Positions 1 through 5,786 of a stretch of 5,985 bases of DNA are shown here, piece after piece; positions within the stretch are counted from its first letter, which is position 1, and the number at the start of each line of letters is the position of its first letter. Origin of the DNA: Kiritimatiellales bacterium (GTDB taxonomy: Bacteria; Verrucomicrobiota; Kiritimatiellia; Kiritimatiellales; Pontiellaceae); assembly GCA_030630445.1 (NCBI GenBank), contig DAOVNC010000235.1, forward strand, positions 1 through 5,985, in the 5' to 3' direction. Made by a program: the position numbers and the translations under genes. The notes under the pieces are model-generated. The model searched no databases. It had not been told where the DNA came from and saw only the letters and a list, made by a program, of their open reading frames with translations.

Positions 1-507
1 CAGCGTAAAGGCCACCAGATCCACCCGCTGTTGAAGGTCGGCCTGTCCAAGCAGGGAGGCCAACTCGATCAACCCGGAAACGCCGCTGGCATTGTCGTCC
101 GCGCCCGGATGCTCGCGGAAAGCATCGTAGTGCGCGCCCACCACGATGCGCGAAGCGGTCGGCGGCCCAAACGTGGCGATCACATTCTTGTAGCCCCGGC
201 CCTTGACCTCGTATTCCTGCAACGCCACCGTCGCCCCGGCCTTCTTGAAATGACTCGCGATATAGTCGGCGCACTGGTCGAGATTGCGCGTATGCTTGTG
301 GCTGCGCGGCACGAGTTTTTCCGACAGCATCGAAACATGCCCGCGCAGCCGTTCCCCGGGAATACACTGTTCGGTGGGCGGGCCCGGGGAGCAAAAAGGC
401 TGGGCGGTCGACAGGCCGATGCCGGCAACAACCAAAACCACCAACCCCACGAAACAAACGATCTTGATGGCGGGGTGGATTCCCTTTTTTTCGTTGAAGT
501 CAATCAT
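1..507 (-). CDS. M28 family zinc peptidase, membrane-anchored, N-terminal part (C-terminus outside window)
   Basis: The frame reads 169 residues and runs off the left edge. Residues about 12-32 form one hydrophobic segment (signal anchor or uncleaved signal peptide), so the catalytic domain should lie outside the cytoplasmic membrane. The body matches the start of an M28 aminopeptidase/carboxypeptidase domain. It has the strand-loop VVGAHYDAF with metal ligand His126, followed by GADDNASG (Asp137/Asp138), the bridging-metal Asp motif of the family. The Glu-Glu pair and later ligands are beyond the window. M28 enzymes are di-zinc exopeptidases; the substrate cannot be told from this part. The start is ATG at 507, because an in-frame TAG (the stop of the upstream gene) lies only two codons before it. 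No good Shine-Dalgarno is visible, so translation may be coupled to the upstream gene. The family call is firm; the exact specificity is unknown. Confidence 0.85.
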   Translation of the reverse strand, partial: MIDFNEKKGIHPAIKIVCFVGLVVLVVAGIGLSTAQPFCSPGPPTEQCIPGERLRGHVSMLSEKLVPRSHKHTRNLDQCADYIASHFKKAGATVALQEYEVKGRGYKNVIATFGPPTASRIVVGAHYDAFREHPGADDNASGVSGLIELASLLGQADLQQRVDLVAFTL

Positions 508-513
508 GGAGCG

Positions 514-999
514 CTATCTCGCTCGCGGCTTGTTGACAAGCCCCAAAACGACCAGAACCAAATACACCCCGGCCATGATACCGCTGAACTTCCAAATCTC
601 GCGCTGCTTCTGGAGCAATTGGGCGGCCGAGTAGCGAACCACGGAAAAGTTGTTGGCGCGCAGGTTATACACATGCTTCTTCCAAACCTTGGGGAACCCT
701 TTTTCGTAGCGCACCTGCACCGGGGTTCCCGGCGGCAGGTTTTTCAATGAATTCTCGAAATAGGACTTGTACTCCATGTAGTAGAGTCGTTCCCGATTCT
801 TCACAATCACATAGATCAACAGCTCGTCTTCGATAAAATCGAGCCTGCCGCCCTTGTTCCACGTCTTGATGCGGTAGCGGGAATATTGGCCAACATCCTG
901 ATGAAGCCGATCATCGGACGGAAGAAATGCATTATCCACCACAACCACCCATATGCAGAAACACAGGATGAACATGCCAAACATATATTGTTTCTTCAT
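514..999 (-). CDS. small protein with two membrane segments, unknown function
   Basis: A 161-residue protein with a hydrophobic N-terminal segment (about residues 5-22), a central soluble region rich in beta-prone and charged residues (about 30-130), and a second hydrophobic segment (about 137-155) followed by a short basic tail, NKPRAR. This layout, transmembrane helix then a beta-rich domain then a second helix, recalls DUF3592-like membrane proteins. No signature residues confirm that, and I do not recognise the family. ATG at 999 is chosen over an in-frame TTG at 1020, because GGAAGGAG lies six bases before it, inside the longer reading. The stop TAG is six bases before the M28 peptidase start and in the same frame, so the two genes probably form one operon. 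A role with the peptidase at the envelope is only a guess. Confidence 0.75.
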   Translation of the reverse strand: MKKQYMFGMFILCFCIWVVVVDNAFLPSDDRLHQDVGQYSRYRIKTWNKGGRLDFIEDELLIYVIVKNRERLYYMEYKSYFENSLKNLPPGTPVQVRYEKGFPKVWKKHVYNLRANNFSVVRYSAAQLLQKQREIWKFSGIMAGVYLVLVVLGLVNKPRAR

Positions 1000-1005
1000 T
1001 GCGTT

Positions 1006-1013
1006 CTCCTTCC
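1006..1013 (-). promoter_or_regulatory. ribosome binding site deciding the start at 999
   Basis: On the minus strand this reads GGAAGGAG, six bases from the ATG at 999. It is the strongest Shine-Dalgarno in the window. It argues that the gene starts at 999 and not at the upstream in-frame TTG, which would place this site inside the coding region. Confidence 0.75.
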
Positions 1014-1054
1014 GACTCAACTTCCCGGCGATGGAGCGGGACGAAACCCCGCCC

Positions 1055-1103
1055 GTTCCAGTGACTGGGGGAACATTAGCCTTGAACCTCCAGCCATTGG
1101 AAC
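1055..1103. repeat. imperfect inverted-repeat element, possible short palindromic intergenic repeat
   Basis: The left arm GTTCCAGTGACTGGGGG (1055-1071) and the reverse complement of the right arm, GTTCCAATGGCTGGAGG (1087-1103), agree at 14 of 17 positions by hand count, with a 15-nt spacer. Each arm also holds its own small hairpin (CCAG-TGA-CTGG on the left, TCCA-ATGGC-TGGA on the right). This two-palindromes-facing-each-other design resembles a miniature REPIN, but the arm sequence is unrelated to the GTAG-REPs inside priA. No T-run follows the structure on either strand, so it is not a classical terminator. Confidence 0.45.
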
Positions 1104-1250
1104 AAAAAAGACATTGCTTTTGACCGTCCCAAAAACAGGCATGGAAAGACTCTTCAATGTTCCGTTCTTAATTATTGGATCTCCGCGCCCAATACGGTAC
1201 ACAAAGACAATCGATTAAATCATTTTCTTCAACAAGTAGCACCCATCGAA

Positions 1251-2015
1251 ATGCAGACCTATCTATCCAGAGCGGCGATCATGCTTGCGGCGATTCTTCC
1301 AGTCGGTGTGTCCGCATTGGAAGTCGCCCAAATCGACGCTGAAATTATTTCGATTCAAAACGATTTCAATGTGCAGATTCACTACCCGTACGACCGGGAC
1401 CTGTTCTTCCCGACATCCTGGAAAAACCCCTCCAACGAAATGCTCGCCAAACAGATTGAGCCGGCCGAGGTGGCCCGGTTGCTTCCGATCATCAGGGATT
1501 TCCTTTCGGACCATCCATTATCCGTCATTCACTCCGATCTGGATCACATCTACCTGCTGGCCGAGCTATCCTTCAGAGGAAAGACCTATGGAAGCACCTA
1601 TGAGAAGAAGAGCATCTACATTGTGTGCAAAGGGATTGAGCAGCGCTACACGGCGGAGTTTTTAGAACAAAGGCTGCATTCCGAATTTTCCAGCATCCTT
1701 CTGCGCCACCATTCATTCCCCGCCCGGCAATGGAGCCAAATCAACCCCCCGGGTTTCAGCTATTCCGGCAATGGATTCGAGGTGGTGAACCATCCCTCCC
1801 GATACGACTTCAGCGAACGCGCCCGCTCGGAAGGCTTCCTGCTGATCTACAGCCAATCCAGCCTGGAAAACGACTTCAACATGATTGCCTCGTGGCTCTT
1901 CACAAAAAAGGGTGCCCTAGACGAAATCTCGGGAAAACACGAAAAAATGAGGTTGAAGCAAGCCCTTGCGGAGCAGTTCTACCAATCGCTCTCCGACCAA
2001 TACCGCTTCGACTAG
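1251..2015 (+). CDS. exported protein of unknown function, possibly a degenerate metallopeptidase-like protein
   Basis: A 254-residue protein. Residues 1-22 look like a Sec signal peptide (one Arg, a hydrophobic core, and a V-S-A end at 20-22), so the mature protein would start near Leu23 and act outside the cytoplasm. I do not recognise a named family. The region 140-176 (a helix with His143, Glu145, then His153-His154, then a FP...W...NPPGFSY stretch), followed about 30 residues later by LENDF (205-209), loosely resembles the order helix-with-HExxH then a distal acidic motif seen in some putative zinc metallopeptidases. However, a true HExxH is absent, because the sequence is H-S-E-F-S-S-I, so catalysis is doubtful. 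The C-terminus is helical and charged. There is no clear Shine-Dalgarno before ATG 1251, and no better in-frame start upstream. It stands alone, divergent from the gene to its left. Confidence 0.7.
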   Translation: MQTYLSRAAIMLAAILPVGVSALEVAQIDAEIISIQNDFNVQIHYPYDRDLFFPTSWKNPSNEMLAKQIEPAEVARLLPIIRDFLSDHPLSVIHSDLDHIYLLAELSFRGKTYGSTYEKKSIYIVCKGIEQRYTAEFLEQRLHSEFSSILLRHHSFPARQWSQINPPGFSYSGNGFEVVNHPSRYDFSERARSEGFLLIYSQSSLENDFNMIASWLFTKKGALDEISGKHEKMRLKQALAEQFYQSLSDQYRFD

Positions 2016-2063
2016 CCCCGCGCCTCTTCCTCAACGAAGAAGGATACACCGACCACGTTATCC

Positions 2064-2092
2064 TTGCCTCATCGCCGCCAAATTCCTAGACT
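2064..2092 (+). promoter_or_regulatory. candidate sigma70-type promoter for the DUF2293 gene, possibly leaderless
   Basis: TTGCCT (2064-2069) and TAGACT (2087-2092) are 17 bases apart; each matches four of six consensus bases. Transcription would begin about seven or eight bases after the -10 box, that is at or next to the ATG at 2100. This fits the absence of any Shine-Dalgarno before that ATG and would make the mRNA leaderless. It is inferred from sequence alone. Confidence 0.35.
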
Positions 2093-2099
2093 TTCCCCC

Positions 2100-2777
2100 A
2101 TGAAAAACAAGAAGCCAACCGATGACCCACTCAAGGTATTCATCACCAGCAAGGACTCGAAATGCGACGAATGCGGCGAAGAACTTGGTCGCCATGCATG
2201 GATCGTGTTGAAGGAAAACAAGGGCGCGCTATGCCTCGTCTGCGCGGATCTCGACCACCTCGTCTTCCTCCCCTCCGGCGACGCCGCCCTTACGCGCCGC
2301 TCAAGGAAATATTCCAAGCTCTCCGCCGTGGTCCTCAAATGGAGCCGCGCGCGAAAGCACTACGAACGGCAGGGTCTACTGGTTGAAAACGAGGCCATCG
2401 AACTGGCCGAACGCGAATGCGAGGCCGATGCCCCGCAGCGCAAACTTCGCCAAGCACACGCCGCAGGACGGCGTGCCGAACTCGACCAGGAATACATCAA
2501 GGCCTTCGCGGTCCGCGTCCGCGAAATGTATCCGCACTGCCCCGGCGGGCGCGAAACCGCCATTGCCGAACACGCCTGCCGCAAATACAGCGGGCGCGTC
2601 GGGCGCAGCGCCATGGCCAAGGATCTCGACGCCCAAGCCGTCCGCCTCGCCGTCACCGCCCATATCCGCCACACCGAAACCGACTACGACGACCTCATCG
2701 CCATCTCGCAGCATCGCCCAACCGCCCGCGCCGAAGTCCGAGGCAAGGTTGCGGACGTGCTGCGGATGTGGGCGTAA
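2100..2777 (+). CDS. DUF2293 domain protein with N-terminal zinc knuckle
   Basis: A 225-residue protein. The C-terminal half (about residues 130-225) matches my memory of DUF2293: a YIKAFAVRVREMYP helix, the GRETAIAEHAC segment, SGRVGRS (164-170), then AVTAHIRHTETDYDDL and the ending VADVLRMWA. The function of DUF2293 is not established. The N-terminal part carries two cysteine pairs, C22-x-x-C25 (CDEC) and C45-x-x-C48 (CLVC), which look like a small zinc ribbon. Residues 60-125 are strongly basic and helical, consistent with nucleic-acid contact, though that is inference. ATG 2100 is preferred over an in-frame TTG at 2064, because the added residues look like non-coding sequence and the TTG coincides with a candidate -35 box. 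The gene ends 15 bases before the stop of the convergent priA, with no obvious bidirectional terminator between them. Confidence 0.85.
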   Translation: MKNKKPTDDPLKVFITSKDSKCDECGEELGRHAWIVLKENKGALCLVCADLDHLVFLPSGDAALTRRSRKYSKLSAVVLKWSRARKHYERQGLLVENEAIELAERECEADAPQRKLRQAHAAGRRAELDQEYIKAFAVRVREMYPHCPGGRETAIAEHACRKYSGRVGRSAMAKDLDAQAVRLAVTAHIRHTETDYDDLIAISQHRPTARAEVRGKVADVLRMWA

Positions 2778-2792
2778 CGAGGAAGCGCGCGT

Positions 2793-5780
2793 CTACAGCA
2801 AAGACAGCGCATCCACATCCACCGTGCAGGTGACGGTCTTCGGCATTTTGAACGTAGCCAGCACGTGGCGAATGGGTTTGGTCATGCGGACGGTATGCTT
2901 GCAGCGCAACATGATTTGGTAGCGCCAGAGGCCCTTGGCACGGGCGAGCGGCGCGGGCATGGGCGGTGAGTGCTTCACGGATGCAGGCAGAATTTTTTCC
3001 AATCGTTGAAAAAATCCGCCAGCGGCCTGCATCACTTCCAACTCGCTCTCCCCCTTGAAGGTCAACAGCACAAGATGCGAAAACGGAGGATAGGACAGCT
3101 CGCGGCGGAACTCCAAATCCTGATCACAAAACCCGGTGTAGTCGAGCCGTCGCGCGGCTTGGATGGCCGGATGGTGCGGTGTGTAGGCCTGCACAATCAC
3201 CTCGCCCGCCTTTTCGCCGCGCCCGGCGCGGCCAGCCACCTGCGTCAAAAGCTGGAACGTGCGCTCCCCTGCCCGGAAATCGGGCATGTTCAACGACATG
3301 TCGGCATAGAGCACGCCCACGAGCGTGACATTTGGAAAGTCGAGCCCTTTGGCAATCATCTGCGTACCGAGCAGGATATCGATCTTCCCGGTGCGGAATT
3401 TATCGAGCACGGTCCGGTATGAATCCTTCTTGCGCATGGTGTCGGAATCCATCCGCGCCACCTTCGCCTTCGGGCAGAGCCTTTCGAGAATCTCCTCGAT
3501 CCTTTCCGTGCCCATGCCCGCATACTTGAAATCAGGATCTCCGCATTCCGGGCAGCGCGACGGCACCTTTCCCTCCGCCCCGCAAATATGGCAAAGTAGC
3601 TTGTGCGCACGTTTATGGTAGGTCATCGAAACGCTGCATTCGGAGCATTCGGCCACATAGCCGCACTGCTCGCACTGAAGCGACGACGAAAAGCCGCGAC
3701 GGTTCAGAAACAGGATCACCTGCTCGTTGCTGTTCAACCGGTCATAAATCGCCTGCACCAACTCACCGGAAAAAACGTGAGCCCCCTCCTTCTCGGCCTC
3801 GATGCGCATGTCGACCACCCGCATCAACGGCATCGAGCGGTCGTCCACGCGCATCAGCATTTCCGCCAGCTCGTAGCGTCCCTCGCGCACATTGTTGAAC
3901 GACTCCATCGCTGGCGTCGCGGAACCCAGCACCACGCAACAGTTTTCCAGATGGCCGCGCATGACGGCGGCATCGCGCGCATTGTAGCGAGGCGACTCGT
4001 CCTGCTTGTAGGTCGCCTCGTGCTCCTCGTCGACGACGATCAATCCCGGGTTTTCGATCGGCGAAAAAAGCGCCGATCTAGCGCCGATGGCAATCTTTGC
4101 CTCGCCGTTGCGGATGCGGTGCCACTCGTCGTGCCGCTCGCCGTCCGACAAGCTGGAGTGCAGCACCGCCACGCAGCCGCCAAAGCGCGAGCGGAAGCGG
4201 TCGACCGTCTGCGGCGTGAGCGCAATCTCGGGCACGAGCACAATCGCCCCCTGCCCCTTATCGAGCGCATGCTGGATCGCCTGCAAATAGACCTCGGTCT
4301 TGCCGCTGCCCGTCACGCCATGCAGCAGCACAACGCCCGGTTTTTCCTTATCCATTGAAGCATTGATTTTATCGAGTGCGGTTTGCTGCTCCGGCATCAG
4401 GTTGAACGGCTTTGTGCGCAGCAGCTCCAGCCCGGCATGGGGATCGCGTAGAATCGTCGACTCCTCAATCTTCACCAGCCCGCTCTTTTCCAGCGTCCGG
4501 ATCGGCGACTCCGAGCAGTCTGCCCGCTCCTTCAACTCCGCCAGCGTCATTGCGCCGTGTTGCTGTAGAGTTTCAATGACTCGTTTTTGCTTTGGGGGCA
4601 GCTTGTCGTAGACGGAGCATCCTGCTCCGTTGGGTTGGGGAGAGCGTGTTGATTCACCTAACGAGAGCAAGGGATCAACCAACATTTTTCGTTCTTCCCA
4701 AACGGAGCTAGAAGCTCCGTCTACACACTTTGGATTATCGCGAATATACTGCCGAATACGCTCAACCTGCTCCGGCGAACGCACAATATGGTCAAACGAC
4801 TCGTGTTGCCACACGGGTTCCATTTTTTCATCAAGCCGCTTGTTAATCTCATTCGCGGTGAAAGATTTCAGGCTGTGCAGGATTTCCGAAGCCAAATGAT
4901 CTCCCAACGGACTGATCAACAAATGGACGTGGTTGGGCATCACGACAAATTCACGGAGCTTATAGCGATCGCCGACGAAATGAAGGAGCGCATCTTCGAC
5001 CACCTGCTTGATTTCCGGTTTCGCGAGTACGCACGGCCCCATACCCTGGTCGAGCCAGTTCTGGAAACGGGCGGGAAAGAGTTCGTAGTATTCGCGTCGC
5101 GTGGCTTCGTCGTGCGGTTCGGGGTGGGCACGTTGCCATGTGGCCAGCTCGGCTTTCCACTGGTTCAGTTTCGATTGCGGCAGCGAATCGCCCAGTCGGA
5201 AGGTAATAAAATAGGTCGCGCCCTCCTGCCGCCAATGCGGGAGATTGCCCTGCTCGTCCCCCACCGGCTCCCGCACGTCGAAATAGTTGATACGCTCCTC
5301 TTCGTAGACGGAGCTTCCAGCTCCGTTGGATTGGACAGAGCGTGTTGATTCAGCTTGTGCGAGCAAGGGGGCTGTCGACGTTTTGTGTTCATCCAAAACG
5401 GAGCTGGAAGCTCCGTCTACGAGCGAAACCACCAATTGCTTCTTATGCCGGGCGCCGCGCTTGCGGACGGCGCTGGGGAGGACGGTGCGGACGGCGGCTT
5501 CAATGGGCGCGCAATAATAGTCGGCAATCCAGTAGGCCAGCGTCATGATCTCGTCGGGAATAAGCGGCTTATCGCCCACCACCCCGGCAATCTCCTTGAG
5601 TTTGTCCGCAAAAGCCGAGTGATTGGCCAAGCCGACCACGAAACCGCGTAGCTCGCGCGACTTGAACGGAACTTCAACCTGCGAGCCGACGTGGATGGAG
5701 TCCTGCAAATGCGCGGGAATCCGGTAGTCGAACTCCCGGTCCAGCGATATCTCCACCACGACTTTTGCGATTGATGCCAT
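2793..5780 (-). CDS. priA: primosomal replication-restart helicase PriA with an in-frame RAYT/REPIN insertion
   Basis: PriA is a 3'-to-5' superfamily 2 DNA helicase that recognises stalled or repaired forks and starts primosome reassembly. The frame encodes 995 residues; without the insertion (residues 121-391) it would be 724, the usual family length. In order: the 3'-DNA-binding domain (1 to about 105); the insertion; the winged helix (about 393-440); helicase lobe 1 with Walker A GVTGSGKT (488-495) and DEEH box (584-587), then GSATP (619-623); and a zinc-binding insert with all eight cysteines (C703, C706, C712, C715, C730, C733, C743, C746). Lobe 2 has GMGTE (755-759), GTQMIAKGLDFPNV (805-818) and QVAGRAGRG (847-855), and the C-terminus ends VDVDALSLL. 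No essential motif is missing and there is no frameshift, so selection seems to maintain the helicase. The ATG at 5780 is six bases after the upstream yhcG-like stop, suggesting co-transcription. Its Shine-Dalgarno is weak. Confidence 0.95.
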   Translation of the reverse strand: MASIAKVVVEISLDREFDYRIPAHLQDSIHVGSQVEVPFKSRELRGFVVGLANHSAFADKLKEIAGVVGDKPLIPDEIMTLAYWIADYYCAPIEAAVRTVLPSAVRKRGARHKKQLVVSLVDGASSSVLDEHKTSTAPLLAQAESTRSVQSNGAGSSVYEEERINYFDVREPVGDEQGNLPHWRQEGATYFITFRLGDSLPQSKLNQWKAELATWQRAHPEPHDEATRREYYELFPARFQNWLDQGMGPCVLAKPEIKQVVEDALLHFVGDRYKLREFVVMPNHVHLLISPLGDHLASEILHSLKSFTANEINKRLDEKMEPVWQHESFDHIVRSPEQVERIRQYIRDNPKCVDGASSSVWEERKMLVDPLLSLGESTRSPQPNGAGCSVYDKLPPKQKRVIETLQQHGAMTLAELKERADCSESPIRTLEKSGLVKIEESTILRDPHAGLELLRTKPFNLMPEQQTALDKINASMDKEKPGVVLLHGVTGSGKTEVYLQAIQHALDKGQGAIVLVPEIALTPQTVDRFRSRFGGCVAVLHSSLSDGERHDEWHRIRNGEAKIAIGARSALFSPIENPGLIVVDEEHEATYKQDESPRYNARDAAVMRGHLENCCVVLGSATPAMESFNNVREGRYELAEMLMRVDDRSMPLMRVVDMRIEAEKEGAHVFSGELVQAIYDRLNSNEQVILFLNRRGFSSSLQCEQCGYVAECSECSVSMTYHKRAHKLLCHICGAEGKVPSRCPECGDPDFKYAGMGTERIEEILERLCPKAKVARMDSDTMRKKDSYRTVLDKFRTGKIDILLGTQMIAKGLDFPNVTLVGVLYADMSLNMPDFRAGERTFQLLTQVAGRAGRGEKAGEVIVQAYTPHHPAIQAARRLDYTGFCDQDLEFRRELSYPPFSHLVLLTFKGESELEVMQAAGGFFQRLEKILPASVKHSPPMPAPLARAKGLWRYQIMLRCKHTVRMTKPIRHVLATFKMPKTVTCTVDVDALSLL
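4608..4724 (-). repeat. REPIN copy 2 (priA-end side), 117 bp
   Basis: Same architecture and orientation as the other copy: REPs at 4608-4631 and 4701-4724 around a 69-nt spacer that agrees at about 50 of 69 positions by hand count, including AGAGCGTGTTGATTCA and GAGCAAGGG. The REP at 4608-4631 has stem ACGGAGCA-TCC-TGCTCCGT, a paired T-A to A-T change that keeps the hairpin intact. The REP at 4701-4724 keeps the 8-bp stem with loop AGA. In the priA frame it encodes residues 353-391, from VDGASSSV to NGAGCSVY. Confidence 0.9.
4725..5303 (-). CDS. REP-associated tyrosine transposase (RAYT, Y1/HUH) domain fused inside PriA
   Basis: This part encodes residues 160-352 of the PriA frame. It shows the family hallmarks: NLPHWRQEGATYFITFRL near its start (179-196), LHF-GDRYKLREFVVMPNHVHLL with the HUH metal motif at His284/His286, and VWQHESFDHIVRSPEQ (323-338). 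It then has RIRQYIRDNPK with the presumed nucleophile Tyr345. These enzymes cut and rejoin single-stranded DNA at REP hairpins and are thought to spread REP/REPIN sequences. Where a free-standing homologue would be expected to begin (before NYFD) the codon is ATC, not ATG. The only nearby alternative is GTG at Val169. There is no stop: the frame runs from DNPK straight into the second REPIN, and the usual last dozen or so residues of the family are replaced. The catalytic residues appear intact, so activity within the fusion is possible but unproven. Confidence 0.85.
5304..5420 (-). repeat. REPIN copy 1 (priA-start side), 117 bp
   Basis: Two 24-bp REPs in perfect inverted orientation, 5304-5327 and 5397-5420, enclose a 69-nt spacer. 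Each REP is GTAG followed by the hairpin ACGGAGCT-TCC-AGCTCCGT (8-bp stem, 3-nt loop) and a final T. In the priA frame it encodes residues 121-159: VDGASSSV at one end, NGAGSSVY at the other, and PLLAQAESTRSVQ in the spacer. It contains no stop in this frame, although the GTAG motif would give a TAG in another. Confidence 0.9.
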
Positions 5781-5786
5781 AGGCTT

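Larger units (their letters stand above)
1000..1250. other. divergent intergenic region between 514-999 and 1251-2015
   Basis: About 250 bases separate two divergently oriented genes, so promoters for both should lie here. I see no convincing protein gene: the open frames crossing it lack a recognisable product and a ribosome site. It contains a short hairpin, GCGGG (1036-1040) pairing with CCCGC (1048-1052), and a compound inverted repeat at 1055-1103 (listed separately). A weak sigma70-like pair for the plus-strand gene is TTGGAT (1175-1180) with TACACA (1198-1203), 17 bases apart. It matches the consensus poorly and I give it little weight. The stretch 1195-1235 is AT-rich compared with its surroundings. 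Confidence 0.5.
4608..5420 (-). mobile_element. composite REPIN-RAYT-REPIN element inserted in frame in priA
   Basis: An 813-bp block bounded on both sides by GTAGACGGAGC-type REP termini facing inward. In priA orientation the order is REPIN (5420-5304), transposase (5303-4725), REPIN (4724-4608). The outer boundaries fall exactly between priA codons, and 813 is 271 codons, so the frame continues. Joining the flanks gives ...VVSL-DKLPPKQ..., which reads as uninterrupted PriA. No target-site duplication is visible: the flanking triplets on the plus strand are GTC on the left and GAG on the right. Absence of a duplication fits HUH single-strand transposition. RAYTs are known to recognise REPs carrying a 5' GTAG tetranucleotide, as here. 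The two REPINs have drifted from each other, so the insertion does not look very recent. Confidence 0.85.

Noticed and set aside
31..750. Plus-strand open frame (239 codons) across the M28 peptidase and the small membrane protein
   Set aside because: It is antisense to two better-supported genes, one with clear M28 motifs and one with a strong ribosome site, and its product is unrecognisable.
2778..2792. Bidirectional terminator between the convergent DUF2293 and priA genes
   Set aside because: The 15-base gap and its surroundings show no stem-loop followed by a T-run on either strand.
2786..2800. GTAGAC at the priA stop codon (minus strand), resembling the start of the REPs
   Set aside because: Only six bases match. 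The following bases (GCGCGC) do not continue the REP and no hairpin partner is nearby, so it is probably chance.
3603..4358. Long plus-strand open frame (251 codons) opposite priA
   Set aside because: It is fully antisense to the conserved helicase motifs, gives a low-complexity His/Arg/Leu-rich translation with no recognisable domain, and arises from the codon bias of priA.
4630..5348. Plus-strand open frames containing TELEAPST-type peptides within the REPINs and opposite the RAYT
   Set aside because: They are alternative readings of the palindromic repeats and of the antisense strand of the transposase, with no start signal or domain.
4608..5420. Intein or other self-splicing protein element inside PriA
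   Set aside because: The junction residues are Val121 and Tyr391-Asp392. There is no Cys/Ser at the start, no His-Asn at the end and no Hint-domain motif, while HUH transposase motifs and REP hairpins are present.
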